Below are positions 17,810 to 28,888 of a stretch of DNA of 33,690 nucleotides, in pieces. The stretch is taken from assembly GCA_913056145.1 (NCBI GenBank), contig CAJXMI010000014.1, positions 1 through 33,690 on the forward strand, written 5' to 3'. Position numbers and translations under genes: made by a program. Every line of letters starts with the position of its first letter. Position 1 is the first letter of the stretch. The stretch comes from an uncultured Spiribacter sp. (GTDB lineage: Bacteria > Pseudomonadota > Gammaproteobacteria > Nitrococcales > Nitrococcaceae). The notes under the pieces are model-generated. The model had not been told where the DNA came from and did not search any database. It was given only the letters and a program-made list of their open reading frames with translations.

Positions 17810-20080
17810 CTACTCCACGGGCTCCGGCGTGTCGATCGCGAACGCGAGCGCCTCGCCCGTGTCGTCAAGTTCAACCCCGACGTGGCCACCATTGGCCAAG
17901 CGACCAAACAGGAGCTCATCGGCCAGCGGCCGCTTGAGCCGGTCCTGAATCAGCCGAGCCATTGGCCGGGCGCCCATCTTGGGGTCGTAGCCCTGCTCGG
18001 CGAGCCAGGCCCGGGCAGCGTCGCTTACCTCGAGCGTTACCCGCTTCTCGGCCAGCTGATGCCGCAGCTCACGGATAAACTTCTCGGCCACTCGCTCGAT
18101 CACCTCGGCCGCCAGCCCGTTGAACTGGATGATGGCGTCAAGGCGGTTGCGGAACTCGGGGGTGAACTGCTTGCGAATGACCTCGAGCGCGTCACTGCTC
18201 TGATCCTGTGGCGTAAACCCGATGGTGCGCCGGCTCTGCTCCTCTGCCCCGGCATTCGTGGTCATGACCAGAATCACGTTGCGGAAGTCGGCATGCCGGC
18301 CATTGTTGTCGGTCAGGAAACCGTGATCCATCACCTGCAGGAGCAGATTAAAGACATCCGGATGGGCCTTTTCGATTTCATCGAGCAGCACCACCGAGTG
18401 CGGGTGCTTGAGCACCTCTTCGGTGAGCAGCCCGCCCTGATCGTAGCCCACATAGCCGGGAGGCGCGCCAATGAGCCGCGACACCGTGTGCCGCTCCATG
18501 TACTCCGACATGTCGAAACGGGTCATGTGGATACCCATTACGTCGGCCAGCTGCCGGGTCACTTCGGTTTTGCCAACGCCCGTGGGCCCGGCAAAGAGGA
18601 AACTGCCCACCGGCTTTTCGGTGTCCCGGAGACCGGCTCGCGACATCTTGATCGTGGCCGCCAGTGTATCGATGGCCTCGTCCTGGCCGTAGATGACGCG
18701 CTTCAGGTCTTTCTCGAGGGTCTCGAGCAGACGCATGTCGGAGGTGGACACCCGCTTGGGTGGAATCCGCGCCATTTTGGCCACGATGGTCTCGACGTCA
18801 CCCACGCTAACGGTCTTTTTCTTTTTTGACGGCGGGAGCAGGCGCAGATTGGCACCTGCCTCGTCGATCACGTCGATGGCCTTGTCCGGCAGATAGCGAT
18901 CAGTGATGTACTTGGCCGCAAGCCCCGCGGCCGACTCCAGCGCCGGCTGGGTGTAGCGCACGCCATGGTGCGACTCGAAGCGGTCCTTGAGGCCACGCAG
19001 TATCTGCACCGTCTCATCCACCGTGGGCTCGGCCACGTCGATCTTCTGGAAACGCCGCGCCAGGGCGCGATCCTTTTCGAATACGCCCCGGTATTCCTGA
19101 TAGGTGGTGGAGCCGATGCACTTGAGTTCGCCCGTTGCCAGCATGGGCTTGAGCAGGTTGGAGGCATCCATGACACCGCCCGAGGCCGATCCGGCACCGA
19201 TAATCGTGTGGATCTCGTCGATGAACAGAATGGCGTGCTCTTCTTTTTTGAGCTGGGCAAGCAGGGCCTTGAGGCGCTTTTCAAAGTCACCGCGGTACTT
19301 GGTGCCGGCCACCAGCGCGCCCAGATCCAGCGAGTAGATCGTGGCGTCGGCCAGCACTTCGGGGACCTCGTTATCCTCGATGAGCTTGGCAAGCCCCTCG
19401 GCGATCGCGGTCTTGCCGACCCCGGCCTCGCCCACATAGAGGGGATTGTTCTTGCGCCGCCGGCAGAGTACCTGAATGGTGCGCTCGACCTCGTGCTTGC
19501 GGCCGATCAGCGGATCGGTGCGCCCCTGTCGGGCGCGGGCATTCAAATCGGTCGCATAGCTCTCGAGCGGTTTCGCGCTGCTGCCCTCCTCGGCGGCCTC
19601 ACCCTCGTCGCTCGGCGCATCGGGCTGGCCCTCGCCGTCCTCGCCCGATGCCTTCGAGATCCCGTGCGAGATGAAGTTGACCGCATCAAGCCGCGAGATA
19701 TTCTGCTTGTGCAGAAAGTAGACCGCCTGCGACTCCTGCTCGCTGAAGATGGCAACGACCACGTTGGCGCCGCTCACCTCCTTTCGCCCCGATGACTGCA
19801 CATGCAGGATCGCGCGCTGCAGCACTCGCTGGAAGCCCAGCGTGGGCTGGGTCTCGCGATTATCGTTGAGCGGCAGCAAGGGCGTCGTCTCGTCGAGAAA
19901 CGCCTCAAGATCCTGGCGCAGGGCGTCGAGATCCGTCCCACAGGCACGCAGTACCTCGAGGGCCGACGGGTTGTCGGTCAGCGCCAGCAGCAGATGTTCC
20001 ACTGTCAGGAACTCGTGCCGCTTCTCGCGCGCTTCCTTGAAAGCGAGGTTCAACGTGAACTCGAGTTCTTTACTCAGCAT
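17810..20080 (-). CDS. clpA: ATP-dependent Clp protease ATP-binding subunit ClpA
   Basis: This 756-residue AAA+ unfoldase feeds proteins into ClpP. The N-domain (MLSKELEFTLNLAFKEARE) is the ClpS docking surface. D1 has Walker A GEAGVGKTAIAEGL and Walker B ILFIDEIHTIIGAG. D2 has Walker A GPTGVGKTEVTRQ and pore loop GYVGYDQGG. The ClpP-binding loop IGF appears in RRTIGFTPQDQ. It is transcribed after clpS with a 58-bp gap and has AGGTGAG before the ATG. Genes for its adaptor and for both aminoacyl transferases are adjacent; clpP is not in the window. Confidence 0.96.
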   Translation of the reverse strand: MLSKELEFTLNLAFKEAREKRHEFLTVEHLLLALTDNPSALEVLRACGTDLDALRQDLEAFLDETTPLLPLNDNRETQPTLGFQRVLQRAILHVQSSGRKEVSGANVVVAIFSEQESQAVYFLHKQNISRLDAVNFISHGISKASGEDGEGQPDAPSDEGEAAEEGSSAKPLESYATDLNARARQGRTDPLIGRKHEVERTIQVLCRRRKNNPLYVGEAGVGKTAIAEGLAKLIEDNEVPEVLADATIYSLDLGALVAGTKYRGDFEKRLKALLAQLKKEEHAILFIDEIHTIIGAGSASGGVMDASNLLKPMLATGELKCIGSTTYQEYRGVFEKDRALARRFQKIDVAEPTVDETVQILRGLKDRFESHHGVRYTQPALESAAGLAAKYITDRYLPDKAIDVIDEAGANLRLLPPSKKKKTVSVGDVETIVAKMARIPPKRVSTSDMRLLETLEKDLKRVIYGQDEAIDTLAATIKMSRAGLRDTEKPVGSFLFAGPTGVGKTEVTRQLADVMGIHMTRFDMSEYMERHTVSRLIGAPPGYVGYDQGGLLTEEVLKHPHSVVLLDEIEKAHPDVFNLLLQVMDHGFLTDNNGRHADFRNVILVMTTNAGAEEQSRRTIGFTPQDQSSDALEVIRKQFTPEFRNRLDAIIQFNGLAAEVIERVAEKFIRELRHQLAEKRVTLEVSDAARAWLAEQGYDPKMGARPMARLIQDRLKRPLADELLFGRLANGGHVGVELDDTGEALAFAIDTPEPVE

Positions 20081-20138
20081 TCGCTTCTCACCTGAAATCC
20101 TGTGAGTTGGACCCGGTTATCCCGGGGGCGGTTCCGGC

Positions 20139-20459
20139 TCATGCCGGTTCCAGAGTGCACATGAGCGGATGATTATGCTCACGGGCGTAGTCGTTGACCT
20201 GATCCACCTTGGTTTCGGCCACATCGCGGCTGAATATCCCGCAGACGCCCTTGCCACGAGTGTGGACATGCAGCATGACCTGCGTGGCCTGTTCGCGATC
20301 CATGCGAAAGAACGTCTGTAATACCTCTACCACGAATTCCATCGGCGTGTAGTCGTCATTGAGCAACACGACCCGGTAGAGGGGCGGTTGCCGGACCTCC
20401 GGGCTCGCCTCTTCGACCGAAAGGTCGTCCTCGTGTTGCGGATCGTTCTCTTCACTCAT
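20139..20459 (-). CDS. clpS: ClpS adaptor (N-recognin)
   Basis: This 106-residue adaptor binds N-terminal Leu, Phe, Trp or Tyr and passes the protein to ClpAP. The pocket motif is intact: [18 protein letters not shown] and [13 protein letters not shown] contain the Asn-Asp-Asp, Thr-Pro-Met and His residues used by E. coli ClpS. An acidic, flexible N-terminal tail ([18 protein letters not shown]) precedes the fold, as in the family. The track start (20663) runs into the mnmA side. ATG 20459 gives the usual protein, though its ribosome site is weak. It is divergent from mnmA. Confidence 0.95.
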   Translation of the reverse strand: MSEENDPQHEDDLSVEEASPEVRQPPLYRVVLLNDDYTPMEFVVEVLQTFFRMDREQATQVMLHVHTRGKGVCGIFSRDVAETKVDQVNDYAREHNHPLMCTLEPA

Positions 20460-20509
20460 TGCTGCGGGCACCCGCACCGGTTGCTTGTGGATATGGGGAC
20501 GAACCCACG

Positions 20510-20515
20510 ATTCTA
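20510..20515 (-). promoter_or_regulatory. Putative clpS -10 box
   Basis: TAGAAT on the minus strand (5 of 6 bases) lies about 50 bp before the clpS ATG. The best -35 candidate, TTGGCC (20540-20535), is 19 bp away, which is not ideal. Confidence 0.35.
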
Positions 20516-20540
20516 AAAGACTCCGCTGGCAGGGGGCCAA

Positions 20541-20549
20541 TGTTATCCT
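20541..20549 (+). promoter_or_regulatory. Putative extended -10 of mnmA, leaderless arrangement
   Basis: TGT-TATCCT has the extended TGn motif and 4 of 6 consensus bases. It ends 7 nt before the mnmA ATG, and no ribosome site is visible. Confidence 0.35.
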
Positions 20550-20556
20550 TTGCGGC

Positions 20557-21678
20557 ATGACTGATTCGCCGCTTGTCATTGTGGGCCTTTCGGGCGGAGT
20601 CGACTCTGCCGTGAGCGCCTGGCGCCTGCTGCAGCAGGGCTGGCGTGTCGAAGGCCTGTTCATGAAAAACTGGGAAGACGACGACCACGGCGGGCACTGC
20701 AGCGCCGAGGCTGACCATGCCGATGCGCGTCAGGTGGCCGAAACGCTGGGCATCCCGCTGCACCGGGCCAATTTTGCGGCGGCGTACCGCGCCGAGGTGT
20801 TCGAGCACTGCCTGGATGAATTTCGCGCCGGGCGCACACCCAACCCCGACATTCTGTGCAACCAGCGTATCAAGTTTCGCGCGTTTCTGGATCATGCGCG
20901 TCGACTGGGCGGCGATTATGTGGCAACGGGCCATTACGCCGGCGTGGATGGCCCGCCCGGGGCACGACGGCTGCGGCGGGCACGCGACGACAACAAGGAC
21001 CAGACCTACTTTCTCTACACGCTGGATCAGACACAGCTTGAGCATGCGTTGTTCCCGCTCGCCGATCTGACCAAGCCCGAGGTGCGGCGCCTTGCCGACC
21101 AGGCCGGCTTTGGCAACCACGACAAGCCCGACAGCACCGGCATCTGTTTTATCGGCGAGCGCGACTTCCGCGACTTTCTGGGCCGCTACATCGATACCTC
21201 GCCCGGGCCGGTGGTCAGTGTGGACGGTGAAACGCTCGGCGAGCACATCGGGCTCGCGTTCTACACCATCGGACAACGCCGCGGGCTGGCCCTGGGCGGT
21301 CGCGCCAGCCGCCCGGGGCTGCCCTGGTATGTTGTCGACAAAGACCTGACGGGCAACCGGCTGATCGTGGCCCAGGGCCATGATCACCCGGCGCTCCTGA
21401 ACACCGGTCTTATCGCGGCCGACTGGCATTGGGTGGATGGCAGTGGCCCGGGGGGCACACAGCGCTGCACGGCCCGCTTCCGTCATCGCCAGGCCGAGCA
21501 GGCGGCCACGCTGGTCCCGCTTGACAGCGGCTGCTGGCGGCTCGACTTTGATCAGTACCAGCGTGCGGTCACACCCGGGCAATCGGTTGTCGTCTATGAC
21601 ACCGAGGGCTGCCTGGGTGGCGGCGTGATTGACCAGCGCATCCCGATAACGAAGGTAGCGAGCGTTGGCGCAGCCTGA
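20557..21678 (+). CDS. mnmA: tRNA-specific 2-thiouridylase MnmA
   Basis: This 373-residue enzyme thiolates the wobble uridine U34 of Lys, Glu and Gln tRNAs. The PP-loop SGGVDS is at 12-17. The catalytic pair is Cys101 (NPDILCNQ) and Cys197 (STGICFIG). Other landmarks are [28 protein letters not shown] and [10 protein letters not shown]. The track start at 20485 is too early; ATG 20557 gives the conserved N-terminus. Its end overlaps hflD by 14 bp. The mnmA-hflD order is conserved in gammaproteobacteria. Confidence 0.96.
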   Translation: MTDSPLVIVGLSGGVDSAVSAWRLLQQGWRVEGLFMKNWEDDDHGGHCSAEADHADARQVAETLGIPLHRANFAAAYRAEVFEHCLDEFRAGRTPNPDILCNQRIKFRAFLDHARRLGGDYVATGHYAGVDGPPGARRLRRARDDNKDQTYFLYTLDQTQLEHALFPLADLTKPEVRRLADQAGFGNHDKPDSTGICFIGERDFRDFLGRYIDTSPGPVVSVDGETLGEHIGLAFYTIGQRRGLALGGRASRPGLPWYVVDKDLTGNRLIVAQGHDHPALLNTGLIAADWHWVDGSGPGGTQRCTARFRHRQAEQAATLVPLDSGCWRLDFDQYQRAVTPGQSVVVYDTEGCLGGGVIDQRIPITKVASVGAA

Positions 21679-22282
21679 CCGCGAGGAAACGCTGGCTCTG
21701 GCAGCCGTGTTCCAGGCGCTGGCCGGCGTGCACAGCATCGCCGGGCATGGCCGCCGTCACCCGGCCGATAACATCACCTGCCTGCGGGGGCTGCTTGACG
21801 AGTGGCCAGGCTCGGTGGAGCGTCTCTACGGGGGTGTCGATGCACTCGACACGGGCCTTCGCAGCCTTGCCGAGCACCTGTCACAGCCGCAGTCAATGCA
21901 ACTCACCCGCTATCTGGTGAGCGTGATGCAGCTGGACCGACGCCTCGGCCGGCAGCGGCATCATCTCGGCGAGCTTACCGCCGGCCTCGAGCGGGCGCGC
22001 GAACAGGCCCGCTACTTTGGCGCCCTCGACCACCCCAGCGTCCTGCACAATCTGGCCGGGCTCTACAGCGATCATGTGAGCCCGCTGCGCCCCAGGATCC
22101 TGGTGCAGGGCCAGGCAAGCCATTTGCAGGACAGCGACAACGCCGCCGTGATCCGGGCATTGCTGCTGGCGGCCATTCGCGCGGCGGGTCTGTGGCGGGC
22201 CGCTGGCGGCGGTCGCATACGGCTGGTGCTGCAGCGCCGCCAGGTGGTGGACGCCGGGCGGGCGCTACTGGCCCGGACCTGA
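21665..22282 (+). CDS. hflD: High-frequency lysogenization protein HflD homologue, TTG start
   Basis: This 205-residue, mostly helical protein is peripheral to the inner membrane in E. coli, where it binds lambda CII; its native role is unclear. It aligns with E. coli HflD from the N-terminus (ETLALAAVFQALAGVHSIA) to LTRYLVSVMQLDRRL, the conserved GLYSDHVSPLRPRILVQG and LLLAAIRAAGLWRAAGGGR. The start is the TTG at 21665, which gives the right N-terminus and overlaps the end of mnmA by 14 bp, indicating coupling. No ATG or GTG start would keep the first conserved helix. Confidence 0.9.
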   Translation: MAQPDREETLALAAVFQALAGVHSIAGHGRRHPADNITCLRGLLDEWPGSVERLYGGVDALDTGLRSLAEHLSQPQSMQLTRYLVSVMQLDRRLGRQRHHLGELTAGLERAREQARYFGALDHPSVLHNLAGLYSDHVSPLRPRILVQGQASHLQDSDNAAVIRALLLAAIRAAGLWRAAGGGRIRLVLQRRQVVDAGRALLART

Positions 22283-22293
22283 GCGGCCATTCG

Positions 22294-22307
22294 CCGGCCA
22301 TGGCCGG
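22294..22307. repeat. 14-bp palindrome after hflD
   Basis: CCGGCCATGGCCGG is a perfect palindrome 11 bp after the hflD stop. There is no U-rich tail, so it is at most a weak or factor-assisted stop. Confidence 0.35.
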
Positions 22308-22319
22308 CCTGCACGGCTG

Positions 22320-22355
22320 CGCAGACCTGTTCTGCGGCGTTGCATCATGTAGAAT
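22320..22355 (+). promoter_or_regulatory. Putative acnA control region
   Basis: TAGAAT (22350-22355, 5 of 6 bases) is a likely -10 box, preceded by TG. Upstream, CGCAGA (22320-22325) and TCTGCG (22331-22336) form a 6-5-6 inverted repeat covering the -35 zone, where a regulator could act. No good -35 hexamer is seen. Confidence 0.4.
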
Positions 22356-22429
22356 ATCAACGCCACGGACAGGCAAAAAGCAAACGACGACAGAGTGCCC
22401 CGCGCGCACGCTGAATTCCGGGAGGAAGC

Positions 22430-25183
<2,754 letters not shown>

Positions 25184-25210
25184 GCCCGGCGCTCAGCCGA
25201 CCCGGTCCAC

Positions 25211-25241
25211 AAAAAACCCGGCCATTTGGCCGGGTTTTTTT
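25211..25241. terminator. Strong bidirectional intrinsic terminator after acnA
   Basis: CCCGGCC (25217-25223) and GGCCGGG (25228-25234) pair around ATTT, flanked by A6 on the left and T7 on the right. It serves acnA on the plus strand and the TRAP-amidase operon on the minus strand. Confidence 0.95.
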
Positions 25242-25262
25242 ATGCATTGCGTCTGGAGGACG

Positions 25263-25427
25263 CTAGCGTCGCTTCACGATAACGCTACGCCAGACGTCAT
25301 AGCCGGCCAGCGCGGCGCAGCCCAGCGTCACCACGATCAGATCGGGATGCGGAACAAAAATCGGGATCACCGAGATGAATGCGAGCAGCATGAGCAAGCC
25401 GACAATCGCCATTATCCGATCAATCAT
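25263..25427 (-). CDS. 54-residue membrane protein at the end of the TRAP-amidase operon
   Basis: The real gene is much shorter than the track ORF. ATG 25427 has GGAGG about 8 nt upstream and overlaps the amidase stop (ATGA). The protein has a hydrophobic helix at about 5-25 (IMAIVGLLMLLAFISVIPIF) and a second weaker one at about 28-46 (DLIVVTLGCAALAGYDVW), ending in a basic tail VKRR that should face the cytoplasm. I do not recognise the family. Its position after the amidase and just before the shared terminator suggests a role with the transporter or enzyme. Confidence 0.7.
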   Translation of the reverse strand: MIDRIMAIVGLLMLLAFISVIPIFVPHPDLIVVTLGCAALAGYDVWRSVIVKRR

Positions 25428-26782
25428 GGGGTGTCCTCCACATCGGCGGCGCACTGCTGGACTAACCAGCGGGCCGTTCTCAACAATTTGGCATCCTGCC
25501 CATAGGCGCCGACCAGCTGGACGCCAATAGGCAGCCCATTCTCTCCGGCAAGCAGGGGCAGCGTTACAGCGGGCAACCCGCAGAATGTCCACAAACTACA
25601 GAATATGGGATCGCCCGTGCTATCCAGGCCAGCTGGCGCCTCCCCGGGGGCAGCCGGCGTGAGTATGGCATCAAAGCGCTCAAACAATGGCTCAAGGGAA
25701 TCGCGCATGACGCCTTGCATGTCCAGAGCGGCCAGATAGTCTACCGCCGCCACCTCCCGTCCCTGGGTGACCAGTGACCGAAAGGGCTCACTCATCTGCT
25801 CTGCGCTCTTGTCGACATAATGCCCCAGATTACGCGCCATCTCGGCGGCCATGACCGTCGCCAGCCACCCCGCTCCACGAGCGAACACCTCGGGCAGTTC
25901 GGCATTCGTACCATGCTCACCCAGCACCGCCAGCAGCTCCTCGAAGCCCTGACGGGTGGCCGCCTCGGCGCGATCCCAGAAGGGTGTTTTGACCATGGCC
26001 AGATCTGGCGTGACCGGCGGCTCGGCGAGGGAATCGGCCAGCAGCGGGCCGGGGTTGAGATGACAGCCCGGATCGTCAGCATCCGGCCCCATTATCTCGC
26101 CCGCAAGGGCCACATCCTCAACGGTCCGTCCAAAAAAACCGATCTGATCCAGACTGGGGGCCGCTTTTAGCACGCCGGTCCGCGGCACTGCGCCCTGGCT
26201 GGGCTTGTAGCCGACAACGCCACAGAACGATGCCGGCCGAATCACCGACCCGTTGGTCTGCGTCCCGACGGCGAATGGCACCATCCCGGCGGCCACGGCC
26301 GCGGCCGAGCCGCTCGATGATCCACCCGGCGTGCGCTGGGGATCATGCGGGTTACGAGTCTTGCCGGGGTGAAAGTAGGCAAGCTCCGCGGTGACCGTCT
26401 TGCCGACAATCACCGCACCCGCGTTGCGGAGGCGCCGAACCAGTGCGGCATCTTCCCAGGGCCGGTTGCCTGCATCGACGACCGTGCCATTCTCGGTAGG
26501 CAGCCCCTTGGCATCGATGATGTCTTTGACCCCCACGGGCACCCCGTGGAGCGCCGACAACGGCAGGCCATCGGCGCGCCGGCGATCCCGCTCACGCGCC
26601 TCGAACACCGCCCGTTGCCGGTCGATGTTCACCCAGGCTCCCAGCGTGTCGTCGGCCGAGTCGATTCGGGCAAGGCAGGCCTCGGTCAAGGCCTGCGCCT
26701 TCAATGCCCCCGCCGCAATCTGCCGCGCCGCCTCATGCGCTGACAGGTCGGCCGGATTGGCCGTCGCCTCCTGCTCAGCCAT
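25424..26782 (-). CDS. Amidase (amidase-signature family)
   Basis: This cytoplasmic hydrolase of about 452 residues cleaves carboxamides to acid and ammonia. The Ser-cisSer-Lys triad is visible: Lys86 (GVPVGVKDIID), the Gly/Ser-rich signature GGSSSGSAAAVAAG (153-166) and the nucleophile region TQTNGSVIRPASFCG (Ser179). The TNGS form, rather than the more common TGGS, suggests a sub-branch. There is no glutamine-amidotransferase (GatA) context and no gatB or gatC, so it is a metabolic amidase. It is coupled to dctM upstream (ATGGCTGA overlap) and to the small membrane protein downstream, so its substrate may enter through the TRAP system. ATG 26791 is an alternative start adding three residues. 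Confidence 0.88.
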   Translation of the reverse strand: MAEQEATANPADLSAHEAARQIAAGALKAQALTEACLARIDSADDTLGAWVNIDRQRAVFEARERDRRRADGLPLSALHGVPVGVKDIIDAKGLPTENGTVVDAGNRPWEDAALVRRLRNAGAVIVGKTVTAELAYFHPGKTRNPHDPQRTPGGSSSGSAAAVAAGMVPFAVGTQTNGSVIRPASFCGVVGYKPSQGAVPRTGVLKAAPSLDQIGFFGRTVEDVALAGEIMGPDADDPGCHLNPGPLLADSLAEPPVTPDLAMVKTPFWDRAEAATRQGFEELLAVLGEHGTNAELPEVFARGAGWLATVMAAEMARNLGHYVDKSAEQMSEPFRSLVTQGREVAAVDYLAALDMQGVMRDSLEPLFERFDAILTPAAPGEAPAGLDSTGDPIFCSLWTFCGLPAVTLPLLAGENGLPIGVQLVGAYGQDAKLLRTARWLVQQCAADVEDTP

Positions 26783-28193
26783 AAACCGCATCCGGCAGCC
26801 AATAGACCAGCTGAGGGAAGTTATAGAGCAGCACCATCGATATCAGCACAAAGAACAGGAATGGCATACAGCCTTTGAATATCTGCACCAATTGCACCGA
26901 TGGCGGAGCGATGCCCTTGAGGTAATAGGCCGACATGGCCATTGGCGGCGTCAGGAACGAGGTCTGCAGATTCAGCGCCACCAGGATGCCAAAGAACAGC
27001 GGATCCACTCCGAAGATCTCGAGCAGCGGCAGGAAGATGGGCACGAAGATGATGATGATCTCCGACCACTCAAGCGGCCAGCCCAACAGAAAGATAATGA
27101 GCTGCGCCAGGATCAGGAACGTCACTGTATTGAGATTCAGGCTGGTGACGAAGTCCGTGATCAGATGCTCGCCGCCCAGATACGAGAACACCGAAGAAAA
27201 GGTCCACGATCCCACGAACAGCCAGCAGACCATTGCGGTGGTTTTGAGCGTGAGATAGACCGACTCGCGCAGTTTCTCCCAGGTAAGGGCCCGGTAGATC
27301 GCCGCCAGCCCCAGACCACCCAACGCACCGGCCGATGCCGCTTCGGTGGGGGTTGCGAGTCCGAACAGTATGGATCCGAGTACCGCCATGATGAGCACCG
27401 CAAGGGGCACGAACGACGTCAGGATCATCACCACCAGCTTGCCAAAAGGAACATCGCCCACTTCATCATCCGTGGGCTTGGGCGCCACCGAGGGCTGCAG
27501 CAGGCTGCGCCCGATGATGTAGGTGATATAGAGCCCGGCCAGCAGCAGGCCGGGAAGCAGCGCACCGGCATAGAGTCGAACGATCGAAGTCCCGGTCGCC
27601 GCCGCGTAGACGATCAGCATGATCGATGGCGGGATCAGAATACCCAACGTACCGCCGGCGCAGATCACTCCGGAGGCAAACGAATGGTTGTACCGGGCAT
27701 TGAGCATTGCCGGCAATGCCAGCAGCCCCATGAGAGTCACCACCGCACCCACAATTCCGGTTGCCGTGGCAAACAGGGTGCAGGTGATCAGTGCCGCGAC
27801 CGCCATTGCCCCGGGCAGACGCCGGGCGGCGATGTAGAGCGTAGAGAACAGGCGCTCGACGATGTTGGAGCGCTCGACGATATAGCCCATGAACAAAAAC
27901 AGCGGCACCGCCGTGAGCACTTCATTGGCCATCACCGAGTAGGTCTGGTTCACAAACAGGTCAAACACCCGGTTGTTCAAAAACCCGTCGATATACGCCT
28001 GCCAGACCTCCCAGCCCTGCGCACCCTCTTCTACCAGGCGCTCGTAGCCACGCCACATGCGGCCGGCATCAAAATAGGCAAAGTACCCAAAGCCGATGCC
28101 AAGGGCCATCAGCGTGAAAGCGATCGGGAAGCCGAGGAAAATGGATAGGATGAAGACCCCGAGCATCATGATGGCAATTTGGGGATCAGTCAT
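26775..28193 (-). CDS. dctM: TRAP transporter large membrane subunit (DctM family)
   Basis: This 472-residue protein with about 12-14 hydrophobic segments is the Na+-coupled channel subunit of a TRAP uptake system. It starts MTDPQIAIMMLGVFILSIFLGFPIAFTLM and has the family stretches SNIVERLF, GGTLGILIPPSIMLIVYAAATG and LATPTEAASAGALG. Longer loops around 210-230 are normal for this subunit. GGAGGAAAC before the ATG is a strong ribosome site lying in the end of dctQ. The start overlaps dctQ by 4 bp and the stop overlaps the amidase start. Confidence 0.94.
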   Translation of the reverse strand: MTDPQIAIMMLGVFILSIFLGFPIAFTLMALGIGFGYFAYFDAGRMWRGYERLVEEGAQGWEVWQAYIDGFLNNRVFDLFVNQTYSVMANEVLTAVPLFLFMGYIVERSNIVERLFSTLYIAARRLPGAMAVAALITCTLFATATGIVGAVVTLMGLLALPAMLNARYNHSFASGVICAGGTLGILIPPSIMLIVYAAATGTSIVRLYAGALLPGLLLAGLYITYIIGRSLLQPSVAPKPTDDEVGDVPFGKLVVMILTSFVPLAVLIMAVLGSILFGLATPTEAASAGALGGLGLAAIYRALTWEKLRESVYLTLKTTAMVCWLFVGSWTFSSVFSYLGGEHLITDFVTSLNLNTVTFLILAQLIIFLLGWPLEWSEIIIIFVPIFLPLLEIFGVDPLFFGILVALNLQTSFLTPPMAMSAYYLKGIAPPSVQLVQIFKGCMPFLFFVLISMVLLYNFPQLVYWLPDAVYG

Positions 28194-28807
28194 CGCGCGT
28201 TTCCTCCGGTTGTTGGTGCACCGTCAGCGGCGCCATTGTCACTATCCAGCGCACCCTGCTCGAGCAACTGATCTTCCAGCTCGGTGACATCGCGTACGTC
28301 GGCGGGCCATTCACCGGTACGTATGCAAACAATGCATCGAAGCACCTGCGCGATCCCCTGAATAAACATGAGGACACCGCCGACAACAAGCATCGTCTTG
28401 AAGTGAAAGATGGGAATGCCGGCGGGGGAGAACACACTGGTCTCCATGTACTGCCAGGAGCGCCCTGCATACTTCCAGCCCGCAAAAATCAGCGCGAGGA
28501 TGCCCGGGAAGAAGAACACAAAATAAAGCGTCAGCTCGACGCGCGCCTGTGTTCTTGGCTTCCAGAGTCGGTACAGGAAGTCGCCACGCACGTGGGCGTT
28601 GCGCGAGAGCGTGTAGGCACCCCCTACCATGAACAGGGTGCCGTACAGAATATAGGACATGTCATACGCCCATGCCGTCGGCGCCGTAAACAGATAGCGC
28701 GACAACACCTCATACCCCATGCCAAAGGCCATGAGCAGTATCAGCCAGGCAAAGCTCCGCCCGACCCATGTCGTCAATCGATCAATCGCTTGTATGACCT
28801 GGAGCAT
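28190..28807 (-). CDS. dctQ: TRAP transporter small membrane subunit (DctQ family)
   Basis: This 205-residue protein with four hydrophobic helices pairs with DctM. Landmarks are the N-terminal helix RSFAWLILLMAFGMGYEVLSRYLF, TAWAYDMSYILYGTLFMVGGAY and the charged AHVRGDFLYRLW of the DctQ family. The C-terminal tail (about 175-205) is acidic and probably disordered. It is preceded by an 81-bp gap from dctP holding a hairpin, which may lower its expression compared with dctP. It overlaps dctM by 4 bp (ATGA). Confidence 0.92.
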   Translation of the reverse strand: MLQVIQAIDRLTTWVGRSFAWLILLMAFGMGYEVLSRYLFTAPTAWAYDMSYILYGTLFMVGGAYTLSRNAHVRGDFLYRLWKPRTQARVELTLYFVFFFPGILALIFAGWKYAGRSWQYMETSVFSPAGIPIFHFKTMLVVGGVLMFIQGIAQVLRCIVCIRTGEWPADVRDVTELEDQLLEQGALDSDNGAADGAPTTGGNAR

Positions 28808-28837
28808 AGACCACTCGTGTCAGATGCGTGAAAGAAG

Positions 28838-28869
28838 AGGCGGCCCCGTGTCAAAGACCGGGGCCGCCT
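28838..28869 (-). terminator. Hairpin between dctP and dctQ, likely partial terminator
   Basis: AGGCGGCCCCG (28838-28848) pairs perfectly with CGGGGCCGCCT (28859-28869) around a 10-nt loop, followed on the minus strand by CTTCTTTC. It lies 20 bp after the dctP stop. Because dctQ and dctM must be read through it, it probably attenuates transcription or protects the dctP mRNA end. Confidence 0.7.
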
Positions 28870-28888
28870 TGTCGACGACCCGACGGCC

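Noticed and set aside
20452-21738. 428-aa minus-strand ORF
   Set aside because: It is antisense to mnmA and has no recognisable features.
25263-25592. 109-aa form of the small membrane protein
   Set aside because: The N-terminal half overlaps amidase coding sequence and lacks a ribosome site. ATG 25427 with GGAGG and an ATGA overlap is much better.
26391-28148. 585-aa plus-strand ORF rich in His, Gln and Arg
   Set aside because: It is the shadow of dctM and the amidase, with composition typical of antisense frames.
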